DNA of 64,000 nt from Siphonodentalium dalli (taxonomy: Eukaryota > Mollusca > Scaphopoda > Gadilida > Siphonodentaliidae): positions 249,459,827-249,523,826 of the forward strand of contig CP136064.1 of assembly GCA_032622095.1 (NCBI GenBank), given 5' to 3'. Both the position numbers and the translations under genes were made by a program. Below are positions 1 through 12,434 of the stretch, piece by piece; the stretch's first letter is position 1, and every line of letters begins with the position of its first letter. The notes beneath the pieces were generated by a model that saw only the letters and a list, made by a program, of their open reading frames with translations, was not told where the DNA came from and did no database searches.

Positions 1-920
1 AATAATACATCATACGAAGAAAAAAAATCCACCATTATAGTCTGACAACACATACGAATTGTCAATATGCTATAGTTACGCTAATGTCCTTCCTGTTATC
101 AATGACCAATTGCGGCGTGTATTTCATAAATTGCACCTATATTTTACTATCAGAACGTTAGCTTTTAGTTATCCTGTGCCTGGTCGAATACTATATTGTG
201 TTCTTGGTCATATTTTGTATGTGTGAGTCCTTCCTGTTACTACCAGTCCCTCCTGTTACCAAATGATGGCCTAAAATGCATCAGACTCTCGGTTAATTCA
301 TTTTGTTTCCAGTTGTGGTACGCATTTTGTCCAGTTGGATCTCGTTCACGTATAGAAAGTTACATTTTGTTTTATTGTTATAATAATGTTTCCACAAGTA
401 TGTGCATAATAAAACTGCCCCTTCTGTTACTTCAAGTGTCTCTCTTGTTACTGGCTTGCCACACCTGTTACTGTGGATCTTTTCTGTCGTATCGAGATTA
501 ATTTGAATTAGATTCCCTCATCCCGATAGAATTGTGGAGTATTTACCTTACCCTTCGGAAAAATATATGGCCATAATAAAATAGAAATGCACATCTTTCC
601 AGGCCGAGAACAATCGATCCCTGGATATCGGAAATTTATGCATATCACGTATACATTATCATAACTCGTTATGCGCATCATGTTTTTTGTGTTTATTTTT
701 GCAAATTCTGATGACCACACAATGCACACGTTGCGCATTAATTTTGTTCCACCTCTATATCACACAAAATCATATTTATATTGAAAAAATTAACGGTAAC
801 AGTAGGGACATGTGCACTAGGTGTGGGTGCATCGTCATTGGACCTGATCCGGACAGGAGATAGGGGTGATTAAGGTTGCACTTTACTTTCCTCAACCAGG
901 AAAACAGGTAAGATACGTTT
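1..920. other. Intergenic, AT-rich, weak motif cluster
   Basis: No gene is recognised here. Between about 85 and 480 the motif 'cctgttac' and near variants recur at irregular spacing (near 89, 231, 255, 424, 447 and 467), which looks like a degenerate short repeat rather than a binding-site array. Short open frames here have no recognisable domain and no codon-like character. The stretch ends at the left terminus of the 5-kb foldback. Confidence 0.5.
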
Positions 921-1049
921 AGTCCAGGAGATATTGGTAGACCTCTGCACCCCCCCCCCAGGACTCAACTTCACCCCACTCATTTTCTTCCTTAAGGTCT
1001 CCTCTAATTTTATTCACTTGTTAACAAGAACAAAAAGTGGCCGCAGAGA

Positions 1050-2135
1050 CTCCAGACAAGATGGCGTCCATCATGGCGGCCATTTTTTGTATATGCACCA
1101 GATCTCTTTGATCGCCGTTATAGTAAAGATGATGTCACATGCGGTCTTTTTTCCGTTCGATTCGTTATGGTAATATACAACCCTTACAAATTAGCCAAAA
1201 ATCCGACACAAAAATCCAATATGGCGGCCAAGATGGCCGCCGAAATGTGAAAAATTGCTATTTTTCGGACATTTCACCACCTTTCGTTTGTCTCTGTGGG
1301 AAAATATTGGCACCTTGACGCGATTTTATACATTTATCGTCTAGAAGAGTCATTGGCGAACACACGGGGACCATAATATACATTCCTTGACGGATATTTT
1401 TGTCCGATATCACGTTTTCCCAAATGCCGGTATAATCCGGTCAAAGCCAAAACGACGCTAATAACGCAATGTCTGTTTCGAATCAATGAGTGTTATTGCT
1501 ATTATTACTCCAGCCATGATTATATATGTGCAGGAGATACTCGGTCTAGGATTCCTCTTATACCTGAGTTGAAGAATATTCACCCAAATCCAAGATGGCG
1601 GCCAAAATGGCCACCAGAAATAGAAAAATCGCCGAAAATCGCTGATTTTAACATCAGTGAAAGTTATTGTCACGACAACTCCACACCTGCTTACTATTGT
1701 GAGTTGGGAACACTTAGTCGAATAACTGTCCTTATATTGCATTCAAATAAAAGTCCCCCAAATCCAAAATGGCGCCCACAATGGCGGACAAATTTTGAAA
1801 AATCACCGAAATTCCCTCATGTTCACATCATTGGGCATTATTGTCGACAAAACTCCACACATGCTGACAGTTAAGTTGTAAATACTGAGATGATGTAATT
1901 ACCTTGCATCTGATGAAGGAAATTGTTTTCCAAATCGAAGATGGCGGCCAAAATGGCGTCCGAACTTTGAAAACAAGCTTACATTCATTTACTTTCTTAC
2001 TATGGGCGTTATTGTTACGCGAATTCTACCCATATGGAACATTGATATAAAGTATTCATATGGAACATTGATATGAAGTATTCATTTGAGTTTGGCCAAC
2101 TCTCACAGTCAAGATGACTGCCAAGCTGGCGGCCA
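1050..2135 (+). repeat. Foldback left arm: diverged tandem units with ATGGCGGCC core
   Basis: The core 'aagatggcggccaaaatggc' or a close variant recurs at about 1058, 1213, 1590, 1767, 1938 and 2110; the last four are spaced about 171-177 bp. Sequence between cores is also related: several units carry a 'ttattgtc.cgacaactccacac.tgct' segment downstream of the core. This is a degraded tandem array of about 170-bp units. The core matches the consensus of the zinc-finger factor YY1 (AAGATGGCGGC) in units such as those at 1590 and 1938; functional binding is an inference. Confidence 0.7.
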
Positions 2136-3419
2136 GAAATCGAAAAGAAGTCGAAATTGTCACATACTAATTTCAACTTTTTGTCATAATATCAATATGT
2201 ATGGATTGGTCGAAACGGTACATAAGCCATCTGTTAGTTCCAACATAGGTCGTCGCCTTCTGGGAGGATGAAAACCCACAATAATCGCGATGTGGCATTT
2301 CGAAATCCATTCTCCACTAAGCGCCCATAATGGCCGTAACCGTATATGGGTGTGCCGAATAGTCATATTATGACTTCCAATAACCAAAACAACAGTACCT
2401 GAGCTTATTCTGATTTGCCACATTCAGCATTATCTGGATCAGCATCCGTCTCGTCACATTAATCTATCTCGCTCACACCAACACAGTGTTCTACACTCCC
2501 TGGTAGAAGGGTCCCACTAATCGGAATGTTTCAAACAACACATATGCCGGTGTCAAGCTCATGTGTTTGTCTCGAAAGCTGGGAATTCTTATCCTTATTC
2601 TTGGCGAGCTTCATTCGTGGTAGCTTATGGTATAATTCAGATGCTGCATATGGGATCTGAGCGTCATCTTGCGTGATAAACTACAAAGGTATGCGGTCGA
2701 TACGTATACTAGCTTTCAGAAGGACCTCTCTATCTGCGTATTTTTCAGATTTGGTTATCTAATGTGGATAACAAACTGTACATCTGGTGATCTTCCCATC
2801 CAGCCACTTCTCAAGATATGGTTCACCAATTCACATATTCACGTACTGACGTAGCCGGACAACTTCTGTATATGGCTTCGAATGTTGAAAGCCTAACATT
2901 TGACAGATGCCTTTCTGCTAAGGCGTAGAAGACCATAATGCATAATATACCCACACGTCTTGACCATGATCATAAGAACAGTCCTGGTGGCGGCCATCAA
3001 TCGTCTCACCATACAGATCCAATCAGATAATAACAATACATGCGGTGCTAGTTTGTGGGCATGTGTCATGATAGTGGAAATGAAATTGGACCATGGCTGC
3101 CCCACCCCTTCTTTGGGTATGTTTTAGATTCAGACATGATCTCATGTGGCTTTGCTTTCCTTGTATGCTAAGATTGCATCTTTCAATCCGCTTGGGTGCC
3201 GTTCTTAATCAACGAACCAGACGTGTACCATTGGCTACTACTATATAAGCCCCACCAGACTGGGATGTAGTCTTCAGGACGATGCATTTGATAGTTACCG
3301 AGAATATGTCATACTCACGCTTGGTGGTGGTCGGTATTGTTCAAGAAAATACAATGCCATCATAACACAAGGGTGAAATGTTCAACGCGAAGAACATCGA
3401 GAGGAATGTTACTTTGATG

Positions 3420-3590
3420 AGATCTTGCATTCAGTTTAACATACGTTGGGTACAACAAGTGATTTATTGGTAACACCACCATTCAAAACCATTGTCCTGC
3501 ATGAGACATCTTAACTACTATATTCTAAAGTTATATAATATAAAGCTATATGATCATAAAGGTCACGTTCACCAACGTCCTCATCCATTG
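3420..3590. other. Centre of the 5-kb foldback
   Basis: Arm matching fades here. The last alignable pair is roughly 3361-3420 with 3560-3640. The remaining 150 bp or so is AT-rich spacer with no open frame or known motif, so the palindrome has almost no unique loop that could once have held a transposase. Confidence 0.5.
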
Positions 3591-4783
3591 CCATCGAGAC
3601 TATAAATTGTTTTTTAAACACACAGTGAAATAAATGCACCACAGTTCCTGACATTTTCTTGAATAATACCGCCCACATACTGACACTAACCCTGAGAGAT
3701 CATAACAACAATGCATACCTTCATTCCATAAAGACATTATCCTTTAGCCCATCCGACTGGCTAGGATAGTATTATCCAGACAAAAGTATACGTCTGGTCA
3801 TGTTGATACAGAACGGCCTTGAAACGGATGTGGAAATACAATCTTACCACACCAAAAAGACCAACACGCATGACATTCTATATTGAAACATGCACCTGGT
3901 GTAGGGTTGTATACCGTGGCCCATTTAATTATTATTGCGCATGTCCACAAACTAGCACCGCGAGTATTGTTCTTCTCTGCTGGGAGCTATTCGACGAGAC
4001 GACTGCGGGACGTCACAGTTTGCTTAGGATCATGGTCAAGAAGTGTGGGTAGTCGGTACATTATGGTATTCTCCTTAGCAGATAGGCATCTGTCCAAGGG
4101 AATGAGACAGCTAGCTACCTCCGAAACACTGCCGAAGTTGTCCACGTATGCCAATACGTTCGCTATGTTTGTGAGTTGAACCATCTATTGAGAAGTGACT
4201 AGTTAACTGGGAAGTTCGCCAGGTATACATGTCATTATCCCCACGGGGTATGAGAAAGACATACATAGAGATGACCTTCTGTAAGCTTGTATACTTATCG
4301 ACCATATGCCTTTCTAGTTCAAGATAACGAACAAATCCCATATTTAGCAAGCATCTAAAATCTTAAGCCAGACACCGGGAAATTAATTGTTTGAAAGGTT
4401 ATGATTAAAGGGACCCTTCTCACAGGAAGTGTTGAATACTTTGTCGGTGTGAGCGACCTAGATTTATCAGGCAAAGAAATGGAAACTGGTCCAGATCATT
4501 AAGGACGTGGCAAATCAGAATCTTTTACCAGGTAATTGTTCTAATATGGCTATTCGGCGCACCTACGGTTACGGCCATTATCGGCGCAAAGTGTAAAATG
4601 GATTTCGAAATGACACATCGCTATATTAAGTGTGGGTTTTCGTACTTCCAGAAGGACACGATCAATGTTATGCGTTTTGATACGTTTTAAGTTGAACTAA
4701 TATATGGTTTCGTCCATACATATCGATACTATGACAAAAAGTTGAAAATTGTATGTGAATATATCGATTTCTTTTCAATTTCT

Positions 4784-5840
4784 GGCCTCCAGTTTAGCTG
4801 CCATCTTGACCTTGAGTATCAATTGCCAAACTCAAATGAATACTTCATACCAATATTCCATATCAACATGTGATGGTGGGTAGAATTCGCGAAACAATAA
4901 CGCCCATCGTAAGAAAGTAAAGGAATGTAGGCGTGTTTTCAAATATCGGTCGCCATTTTGGCCGCCATCTTATATTTGGAAAACCATTTATTGCATGGGA
5001 TGAAAGGTAATTACTTCATCTCAGTATTTACAACTCAACTGTCAGCATGTGTGGAGTTTTCTCGACAATAATGCCCAATGATGTGAACATGAGGGAATTT
5101 CGGTGATTTTTCAAAAATTGTCCGCCATTGTGGGCGCCATTTTGGATTTGGGAAACTTTATTTGGATGCAACATAAGGACAGTTATTCGACTAAGTGTTC
5201 CCAACTCACAATAGTAAGCAGGTGTGGAGTTGTCGTGACAATAACTCTCACTGATGTTAAAAATTTTCTATTTCTGGTGGCCATTTTGGCCGCCATCTTG
5301 GATTTGGGTGAATATTCCTCAACTCAGGTATAAGAGGAATCATAGCCCGAGTATCTCCTGCACATATATAATCATGGCTGGAGTAATAATAGCAATAACA
5401 CTCATTGATTCGAAACAGACATTGCGTTATTAGCGTCGTTTTGGCTTTGACCGGATTATACCGGCAATTGGGAAAACGTGATATCGGACACAAATATCCG
5501 CCAAGGAATGAATATTATGGTCCCTCTGTGTTCGTCAATGACTCTTCTAAACGATAAATGTATAAAATCGCGTCAAGGTGCCAATATTTTCCCACAGAGA
5601 CAAACGAAAGGTGGTGAAATGTCCGAAAAATAGCAAATTTTCACATTTCGGCGGCCATCTTGGCCGCCATATTGGATTTGTGTGTCGGATTTTTGGCTAA
5701 TTTGTAAGGGGTGTATATTACCATAACGAATCGAACGGAAAACAAGACCGCATGTGACATCATCTTTACTATAACGGCGATCAAAGAGACCTGGTGCATA
5801 TACAAAAAATGGCCGCCATGATGGACGCCATCTTGTCTGG
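4784..5840 (-). repeat. Foldback right arm: mirror array of ATGGCGGCC units
   Basis: Reverse-complement counterparts of the left-arm cores lie at about 4795, 4955, 5125, 5280, 5650 and 5812 (seen on + as 'gccattttggccgccatctt'). Spacing mirrors the left arm, so the tandem array existed before, or is copied together with, the inversion. Confidence 0.7.
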
Positions 5841-5966
5841 AGTCTCTGCGGCCACTTTTTTTTCTTGTTAACAAGTGAATAAAATTAGAGGAGACCTTAA
5901 GGAAGAAAATTAGTGGGGTGAAGTTGAGTCCTGGGGGTGCAGAGGTTTACCAATATCTCCTGGACT

Positions 5967-6371
5967 ATATGTATACATTTTAGAAATGTAACTTGTTGAG
6001 AATGTACAACAAACGCATGACTCTTCCCTGAACTGATATAAACTGTACATCATGTAACATCACACTGTTTCACTCTCAATATTTAGTTTAACTTGTAAAT
6101 ATATCTATAGATATCACTTGCGATTGAGATGGTATACCGTATAAATTAGCCTTTCTAAATCTTACTTCATTTAAACATGCACACCACAAGTATATTGATG
6201 AGAGCTGCTGAACGAAAACAAACTGATGCCTTTAATTTTTTGCCTGGGCGATGATGGGAAGACGGCCATAAGGTCACATTACCGCCCGGATTCTGTGTGT
6301 ACACTGAATTTGTATTTCTATTGTTTACCTTGTATTTTATATGTACATGCTTTATCCAATAAATTATTCAT
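5967..6371. other. Intergenic, possible 3' tail of an old repeat
   Basis: No gene is recognised. The segment ending near 6365 contains 'ccaataaattattcattcattc', a polyadenylation-like signal followed by a short simple tail. This resembles the 3' end of a retroposon or transcript running on +, but no reverse-transcriptase remnant is visible upstream. Confidence 0.3.
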
Positions 6372-6439
6372 TCATTCTTATATATGCGAGGCGACCTATG
6401 GTCGACTCGCATATATAAGAGAATGCATTGGCACAGGGT
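6372..6439. repeat. 68-bp palindromic hairpin (family H)
   Basis: A nearly perfect palindrome built on 'ttatatatgcgag...ctcgcatatataag', followed by 'gcattggcacaggg'. The same hairpin occurs at 19447-19520, 39091-39165 and 39248-39319, partially at 19741-19785 and in diverged form at 36715-36895. The flank 6440-6485 (through 'gatttgatatggcgggtcac') is also shared, inverted, with 19386-19446, so this copy is the remnant of a longer element. Confidence 0.75.
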
Positions 6440-6821
6440 AAAAAAAATCCCGACTTCCGACTGGATTTGATATGGCGGGTCACATGTTTTCTATCGACTA
6501 ACTGAAAACCGGTTTGTTATATCGATAGTAACACTATCCAAAGAGTCACAACAAGCTGGTTGTTTTAGTCGAATAATTAATGGATTATATTAATGGATAA
6601 TTAATTACTGGTGAGTTTATTCAATGGGATATACCCGTTTATCTTTATGTTCACAGAAGATCCTCCCCAATGTGAGAGCAGAGATTTCTTGTAAGCCTAT
6701 AATCTTCTGACAATCAACAATTGGGCACGTGCGTGTATTTAAAGTTGTATATAGTTGGGTTGACATAATTGTAACTAACTTAATTATAATTAATTATACT
6801 GATAATGACCACGCTGGTAGT

Positions 6822-7259
6822 CAAGTCTGAGTTGAGTGTGCCTGCCATTTGCAGAATGAGGTGACCAGAGGCTGAATTTAGTGACGCTATCCCGCATAAC
6901 TAATTCACCCTCTGGGTACCTCATTCTGCTTAGGTTTCATCTTCTCTGGTAAGTTTCTTTATCATCAAATTTCTATAGAAACCTCTTCACAGTGCTTCTA
7001 TTTTGTTATAGTTGAGATTCTCTATATCCCCAAATTGGCAGACGACATAATCAAGGTTCCCAATGAGTGAACATCACAATATTCTCCATTTGGGAACTTC
7101 AATCTGAGACTATGTCTCCCATAGCAGATGAGGCCGTGTGTAATGACGTCCACAGAGAGTGAATTTGGTGATGCTAGCCCGCTATGCGGGATAGCGTCAC
7201 TAAAATCACTCTCTGTGGACCTCATTCTGCAAATGACAGGCACACTAAACTCAGGCTTG
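6822..7259. mobile_element. MITE family A, copy 1
   Basis: A 438-bp element with inverted termini 'caagtctgagttgagtgtg' and the complement of 'cacactaaactcaggcttg'. Just inside each end is a palindromic block with the core 'cagaatgaggt...gtgaatttagtgacgctatcccgc...tcaccctctg..acctcattctg', so each terminus can also fold on itself. There is no coding capacity. A second copy lies at 21811-22257 and a decayed one at 31386-31580. The superfamily cannot be assigned because no clear target duplication is visible. Confidence 0.75.
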
Positions 7260-7547
7260 TGGCAGTCTAGGGTTTTGGTTAGGAGACGTGCGTTTTTTCG
7301 TGTATACCTTCAGGTTGGAATATGTGTGTATACGTTTTACAAGTATAAAGGCAACATCTAACATTTTACCATGATTAATTGCTTTACATGTAAATAATAA
7401 TGTCGGGCTAGCTTGGCCGCCCGCATGTGAATATAATGTCTCTTCAGTCCTATCTTCCGTAATGCATGCACTCATTAACATAACCCTCTTATTTTCCCTT
7501 TGGAACTTTGGTATAAAATCAGGAGACTATTTTTCTCTCATTTAAAG

Positions 7548-8680
7548 ATGCATATTAATTTGCCCGTGCGACGTGACCTTGGCCTTGAAATCGGGTCATT
7601 TCAAGGTCAAACGCCCGAATATCACGGGATTTCGTTGAAACTTGGTATGTGGGGGTACTTTCGTATGGGGAGTCTCATAAGCATATTCATTTGCCCGTGC
7701 GACGTGACCTTGACTTTGAAATCGGGTCAATTCAAGGTCAAATCGCCAATTTTGATGGTATTTCGACGAAATTTTATACATAGGGTTACTTTTGTCCACT
7801 GGGTGTTTTGGACGGGTCAAATCGTGACCCCGACCTGACCTTGACCTTCAAAATGATCAATTCAAGGTCAAATTGGGTAAAACCGGATGGATTTCGACGG
7901 GTACTTATGTCGGGTACTTTTGTTCGGGCAGTGTTTTGGACGGGTCAAATCGTGACCCCACTTGACATTGGCCTTCAAAATAGACAATTCAAGGTCAAAG
8001 CCCGGACGAAGTCGGGTCACCTTCTAGTATATATATATATATCTATTATATATTTTGGAAGATATGTGTGTCTGTGTGTGTGTCTGTCTGTAATCGATGG
8101 ACTCAAAAACGGCCGAGCCGATTTCGATGAAACTTGGTATATGGGGGTATTTACGGCCGCGGAGTGACATGGGCCTATTAATTTGCCCGTGCGACGTAAC
8201 CTTGACCTTTAAATCGGGTAATTTCAAGGTCAAACGCCCGAATATCACGGGATTTCGATGAAATTTGGTATGTGGGGGTACCTTCGGCCGGGGAGTGGCA
8301 TAAACATATTAATTTGCCCGTGCGACGTGACCTTGAAATCGGGTCAATTCAAGGTCAAATCGCGAATTTTGATGGGATTTCGACGAAATTTGATACGTGG
8401 GGTTACTTTTGTCCACTGAGTGTTTTGGACGGGTCGAGTCGTGACCCCGACCTGACCTTGACCTTTAAAATGATCAATTCAAGGTCAAATCGGGTAAACC
8501 CGGATGGATTTCGACGGGTACTTTTGTCCGGGCAGTGTTTTGGACTGGTCAAATCGTGACCCCACTTGACCTTGACCTTCAAAATGGACAATTCAAGGTC
8601 AAAGCCCGGACGAAGTCGGGTCACCTTCTAGTATATATATATATATATATATATATATCTCATATATATTGGCACAGGTT
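7548..8680 (+). repeat. 'caaggtcaaa' tandem block, duplicated about 635 bp apart
   Basis: Units contain 'tttgcccgtgcgacgtgacc', 'ttcaaggtcaaa', 'gatttcg.cgaaattt.gta' and 'ttttggacgggtcaaatcgt'. The segment 7550-8030 is repeated with few changes at 8185-8640; each half ends in 'gaagtcgggtcaccttctagtatatat' followed by a TA microsatellite. An 'aacggccgagccgatttcgatgaaact' segment lies between the halves at 8100-8135. This type of repeat with a CTAG-type end near a TA run recalls the non-coding body of Helitron-like elements, but no Rep/helicase or diagnostic hairpin was identified, so the class is open. The open frames across it come from this repetition. Confidence 0.65.
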
Positions 8681-9262
8681 CCAACCCCGACATGGACGAA
8701 AATCTGGACATCTCAATGTGTCATTCCGACCGATACGTGGCAATGTCGACAATAAATGAGAAATTGTCTAAGTTCATTGATTTAAGCACATTTGAAACAA
8801 CGAATACTCATACTGAGTCCGTGCCTCCATAAATCTTATATATCTTGAAGTTGGCCACACTGTTTGTGTCCATTTTGCCAGCCCCTTCCCCTGGCTCCAA
8901 CATTTCTGAAAAATACTTCTTTCGGAACTCTTTATACCACATCAAGAGATTACTCGCGTATACATGTATATGAATATCAGAATAGCTGAGAACAAACTGT
9001 TCTATCAATGCCTCTCCCCGATACACATTTCGAATCAAGAACAACACAGACACTTGTAATTATTGTTAGTGGCCTCGTTTTGTGGGCATGCACCGGCAAA
9101 GAGGTAGATGCCGTTATCATAAATCGTCGTTGATTGTTGTCAGCCAGCCACGGAGCACGAGCTAGTTGGCAGCCTGCAAAGATTCCAGCGAACAAAACGG
9201 CCATCGGGTATGTCATTTTTGCAGTTTGCATTGCAATTTTGCCAGCGTATGAACGTACCCTA
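8681..9262 (-). other. Unrecognised region; weak coding-like segments and a solo MITE end
   Basis: On the minus strand two adjoining open segments (about 9231-9060 and 9053-8808) have a more protein-like composition than the surrounding repeats. The first begins with a hydrophobic stretch (MTYPMAVLFAGIFAGCQLA); the second is rich in aromatic residues and ends at a TGA at 8808-8810. No family is recognised, and joining them would need an intron or a frameshift. At 9236-9257 lies a lone copy of the Harbinger-type MITE terminus (gccagcgtatgaacgtaccc). Probably non-coding; a decayed short gene is the alternative. Confidence 0.25.
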
Positions 9263-10195
9263 ATTAACTATACAATCATGTAACCATATATTACAGGGGT
9301 GGCAGGAAGACGGCCTGTCTTGCCCATGCCATATATATCTATATACTTCTCCGAGACATGCCGAGCGTTACCCTTTGAACATGTCTGGGACTATATAACA
9401 CACAAGGCCCCGATTTTTAGAAGTTATTATATTATTATGGTATTTTTTTAGAAGTTACTGTATTATTATTGTTTTTTTTTTAGAAGTTATTATTTCGGCC
9501 AATTTGGCCGGTTACTTCATGTGACTTTTTCATCTGACGTGTGTGTCGGATAATTGATCTGGAGGATTTATGTAAATGTTAGCCCAAACTACATTTCCAA
9601 GTAACGATGGTTTTGTTGTTTATTTTGAGGAATAATACCGCGTCAGATGAATTCAGCCCAAATATGTTAACAGTTGTCGTGTCAAACATTCGGCAGTAGG
9701 TTAGCGTTATTTAGTATTTGTTGATGTCCTTTAACATGGGGAAAATAGACTACTGCGCTTGAACGAGCATGTGAATTTGTCGTTTTTAATGTACAGCAAC
9801 TTGATAATCAATAACAGAGGCATTCTCTGTCAAATATGGTCGCTCTATTTACGGTATTAATTGCGGAACTTTCTAAAGTAAACTACGCGTAAACGGATAC
9901 ATACGGTAAATTCTAGAATGTGCCGGAATCGGCCTAATCGCCCCAGGGCCAACTCGCCCAGTCGACGTGTGTCAATTCGGTACCTACTATAACATGTACC
10001 GAGTCCGATACGGAATAAAAGATGTATACGGGTGTTATATAGCGTTTGGTCCGTTGTTGCTCAATGAATATTATTGAAATTTGGTGTATATGTCCGGGCT
10101 GGGACATGGAATACAACAACGTTTGAATTGTTTTTAAATTTACAAATTTGTTGATTTTATTCAATTTGTTTTCGTTCTGAAAACACACTATAAAG
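9263..10195. other. Intergenic; small AT-rich triplication
   Basis: No gene seen. At 9417-9497 a 30-bp unit (poly-T then 'agaagttatta' and an 'attattat' run) is present three times in tandem. Nothing else stands out. Confidence 0.5.
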
Positions 10196-10507
10196 TGTAT
10201 ATAATATAATAACGAACACGAGACATACATAATTTATAAACTGTTAACAAAAGATATCAAATTCAATACATGACAAAGATGACTCAGTGGAGTTTATAAA
10301 GTGAACATAAAAACATTGAGGTAAGCATCTTTTTAAGGAATGCAACTTTATTTAATGATAATAAACACATAAATTAAAATAACAAACATGAGACATACAT
10401 GATTTATAAACTGTTAACAAAAGATATCAAACTCAATACATGACAAAGATGACTCGGTGAAGTTTATAAAGTGAACATAAAAATATTAAGGTAAGAATCT
10501 TTTTAAG
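10196..10507 (+). repeat. Direct duplication, about 172 bp apart
   Basis: 10203-10335 is repeated at 10375-10507, both including 'tttataaactgttaacaaaa' and 'catgacaaagatgactc', with a few substitutions. The copies are separated by a short AT-rich spacer. No coding potential. Confidence 0.75.
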
Positions 10508-11950
10508 CATTACTAAACCGTTTAGCACAGACCACAGTCCACTTCACTCATCCGATCATCACCAAACTTCATATTTATCTTGATATTGATCTATCAGATG
10601 AGAGCTATCAAATATTTTTTTAATTTCATAGGAAAAAATGGTCGCCAGCGGCCATATTGCATTTACGTTATATTTTATCGCGTCATGTCGATATCTAGTA
10701 TTACTTAGAAATTTCACCTTTCCAGATTCATAATTGCTCCATTGACTGTAACAGATGAAATTATTCCCCTCTTCGGATAGAGTGTCACTGAAACTTTATT
10801 TTGTTAGACTGTCTGTATAATCACTGATTATATATGGCAATAATCTGTAATAAGATCTAGCACTATTTTATTTTATATTTACATGCAGTGCTGTTTTTAT
10901 ACATCAATTCTAATCCCCCTAGATCATCATGTGATCGATCATACATCGCGCGAGGACCTGGTTGAATTAAGGGGGGTTTTATGGATCACTTCTGTCCTCA
11001 AGCTAGATTATACTTATGACATTTAATGGCATTTACTAACGTGGAGGGTTAGATATGCTTGAGAAACCACCACTCTTTAATTCACACCAAGTTCTCAGCT
11101 GTCATGTTCGGATATTAGAACCCATAGCCATGATATATGGTTTATTTTGTGTATACTAGTAATATAGTTATTTTCAGTACCTTTATATACCAGTACTGTG
11201 TATAAAAATGCATATAAATTAATCCATGTATACATGTATATTGATTCAACGGATTCAGTGGTTTTGTCCATCAGTCTATCAAATTTGCGGGGAAAACATG
11301 GCCACAAGCAGTACACCCTGCTAAATTTCGAATTTGAATCAATTGGCGCACCCTGCAGCCAGCTTTTATTGGAGAACTTTTTCTTATGTGGATATTTTGG
11401 GTCACCGCTAGATGTGAGCCATATTTTGTTCTCAAACTGTCCTTGTGAAGACATCACTGCCAGCGGTGATCTTCAATTTTACTATTTTTATGGCTAAATA
11501 ATTTGGTTGATCCTACAGACGACACCCCTTGTCCGATCGTCATCAGATTCCACAATTATCTTCTGGATAACCAGGGTGAGAGTAATCTAATTTTCCCGAA
11601 TTTCGTTAAAAAACATTACCACAGGCAGCAATTTGGTATCTTACTCTTTGATCCTCTTTTGCATGACTGAATTGTTTAGCAACTGTACAGACATATCCCT
11701 CATCTGGTTTTTATATACATGTATATCTCTTCATGCGGATAGCCAGTATTACGTAGGTACTCCAACTTTCTGCATTCCTGTCATCATTTGAAATATAAAT
11801 ATTTACCTGATACATGCACCCTTCAAAATTTGTTTCGTCGTATCTATTTTAATGACCCGTATGGTAATATTGATACAGATATATTTGTCAAACATTTCTT
11901 TGTACAATATACAGGTATTTAGTTTGTAACTAAATCTAGAAATATATAAT
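10508..11950. other. Intergenic with faint dispersed duplication
   Basis: No gene recognised. The stretches near 10510-10780 and 11510-11800 share a loose order of phrases ('ccgatc.tca.ca', 'ccagtattacgtaggt' against 'ctagtattacttagaa'), suggesting a very old duplication. The 99-120 residue open frames on opposite strands at 11095-11497 overlap each other and show no domain. Confidence 0.35.
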
Positions 11951-12434
11951 AGTAGCTCGTGGACCCCACTTCGTCCGGGATGTTCCCCTCTGATTTTCGG
12001 AGAAATGCGCGATTTAACCTTGAATTGACTATTTTAAAGGTGAAGGTCATGTCGGGGTCACGATTTGACCCGTCCAAAACACTCCCCGGACAAAAGTCAC
12101 GACAAAAGTACCCGTCGAAATCCGCCCGGCTTTATACCCGATTTGACCTTGAATTGACAATTTTGAATGTCAAGATCAGGTCATGGTCATGATTTGACCC
12201 ACCCGAAACACTCCTGGGACAAAAGTTGAAATACTTCCGTTTTACCAGATTTGACCTTGAATTGATCTTTTTGAATGTCAAAGTCAGGTCGGGATCAAGA
12301 TTTGACCCGTCCAAAATACTCCCTGGAAATAATTACCCCTAGGTATCAAATTTCGTCAAATCTGTCCGGCAGTTTTCCCGGCCATAGCTAACAGACAAAC
12401 AGACAGACAAATGTCCAAAATATATATTAAACTA
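11951..12434 (-). repeat. 'caaggtcaaa' repeat block, inverted copy
   Basis: Reverse-complement relative of the 7548-8680 block. It starts with 'agctcgtggaccccacttcg', contains three units with 'gatttgaccttgaattgac' and 'gacccgtccaaaacactcc', and ends with a 'cagacaaacagacagacaaa' tail and 'aaactagctgatg'. The 'ctagctgatgtactcgacttcgt'-type junction at 12431-12460 begins another repeat of the same general class. Substitutions relative to the first block are more numerous, so this insertion is older or from a different subfamily. Confidence 0.65.

Larger units (their letters stand above)
921..5966. mobile_element. 5-kb foldback element (giant inverted repeat)
   Basis: The two halves are reverse complements of each other. 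The left end at 921 (agtccaggagatattggtag) is answered by the right end at 5966, and matching can be followed inward to about 3420 on the left and 3560 on the right. The outer 1.2 kb of the arms (about 921-2130 and 4780-5966) match almost base for base. Further in, the arms remain alignable (for example 2690-2900 with 4100-4330, 3180-3320 with 3690-3830) but with many substitutions and small gaps. Neither arm holds a transposase reading frame; open frames are short and lie in repeats. Long inverted arms with internal tandem repeats are the architecture of foldback (Galileo/FB-like) elements, so this is called a non-autonomous foldback transposon by architecture only. No convincing target-site duplication was seen. 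It could instead be an inverted duplication of an older repeat. Confidence 0.75.

Noticed and set aside
1458-5874. Several 60-101 residue frames inside the 5-kb foldback
   Set aside because: They follow the 'atggcggcc' repeats, occur as mirror images in both arms and have no domain.
7548-8680. Considered as a confirmed Helitron
   Set aside because: CTAG-type ends and tandem units are suggestive, but no Rep/helicase sequence, TC start or 3' hairpin was found; left as an unclassified repeat.
8808-9231. Possible secreted small gene on the minus strand
   Set aside because: Protein-like composition and a hydrophobic start, but it needs an unsupported splice or frameshift, and no family is recognised; kept only as a weak note.
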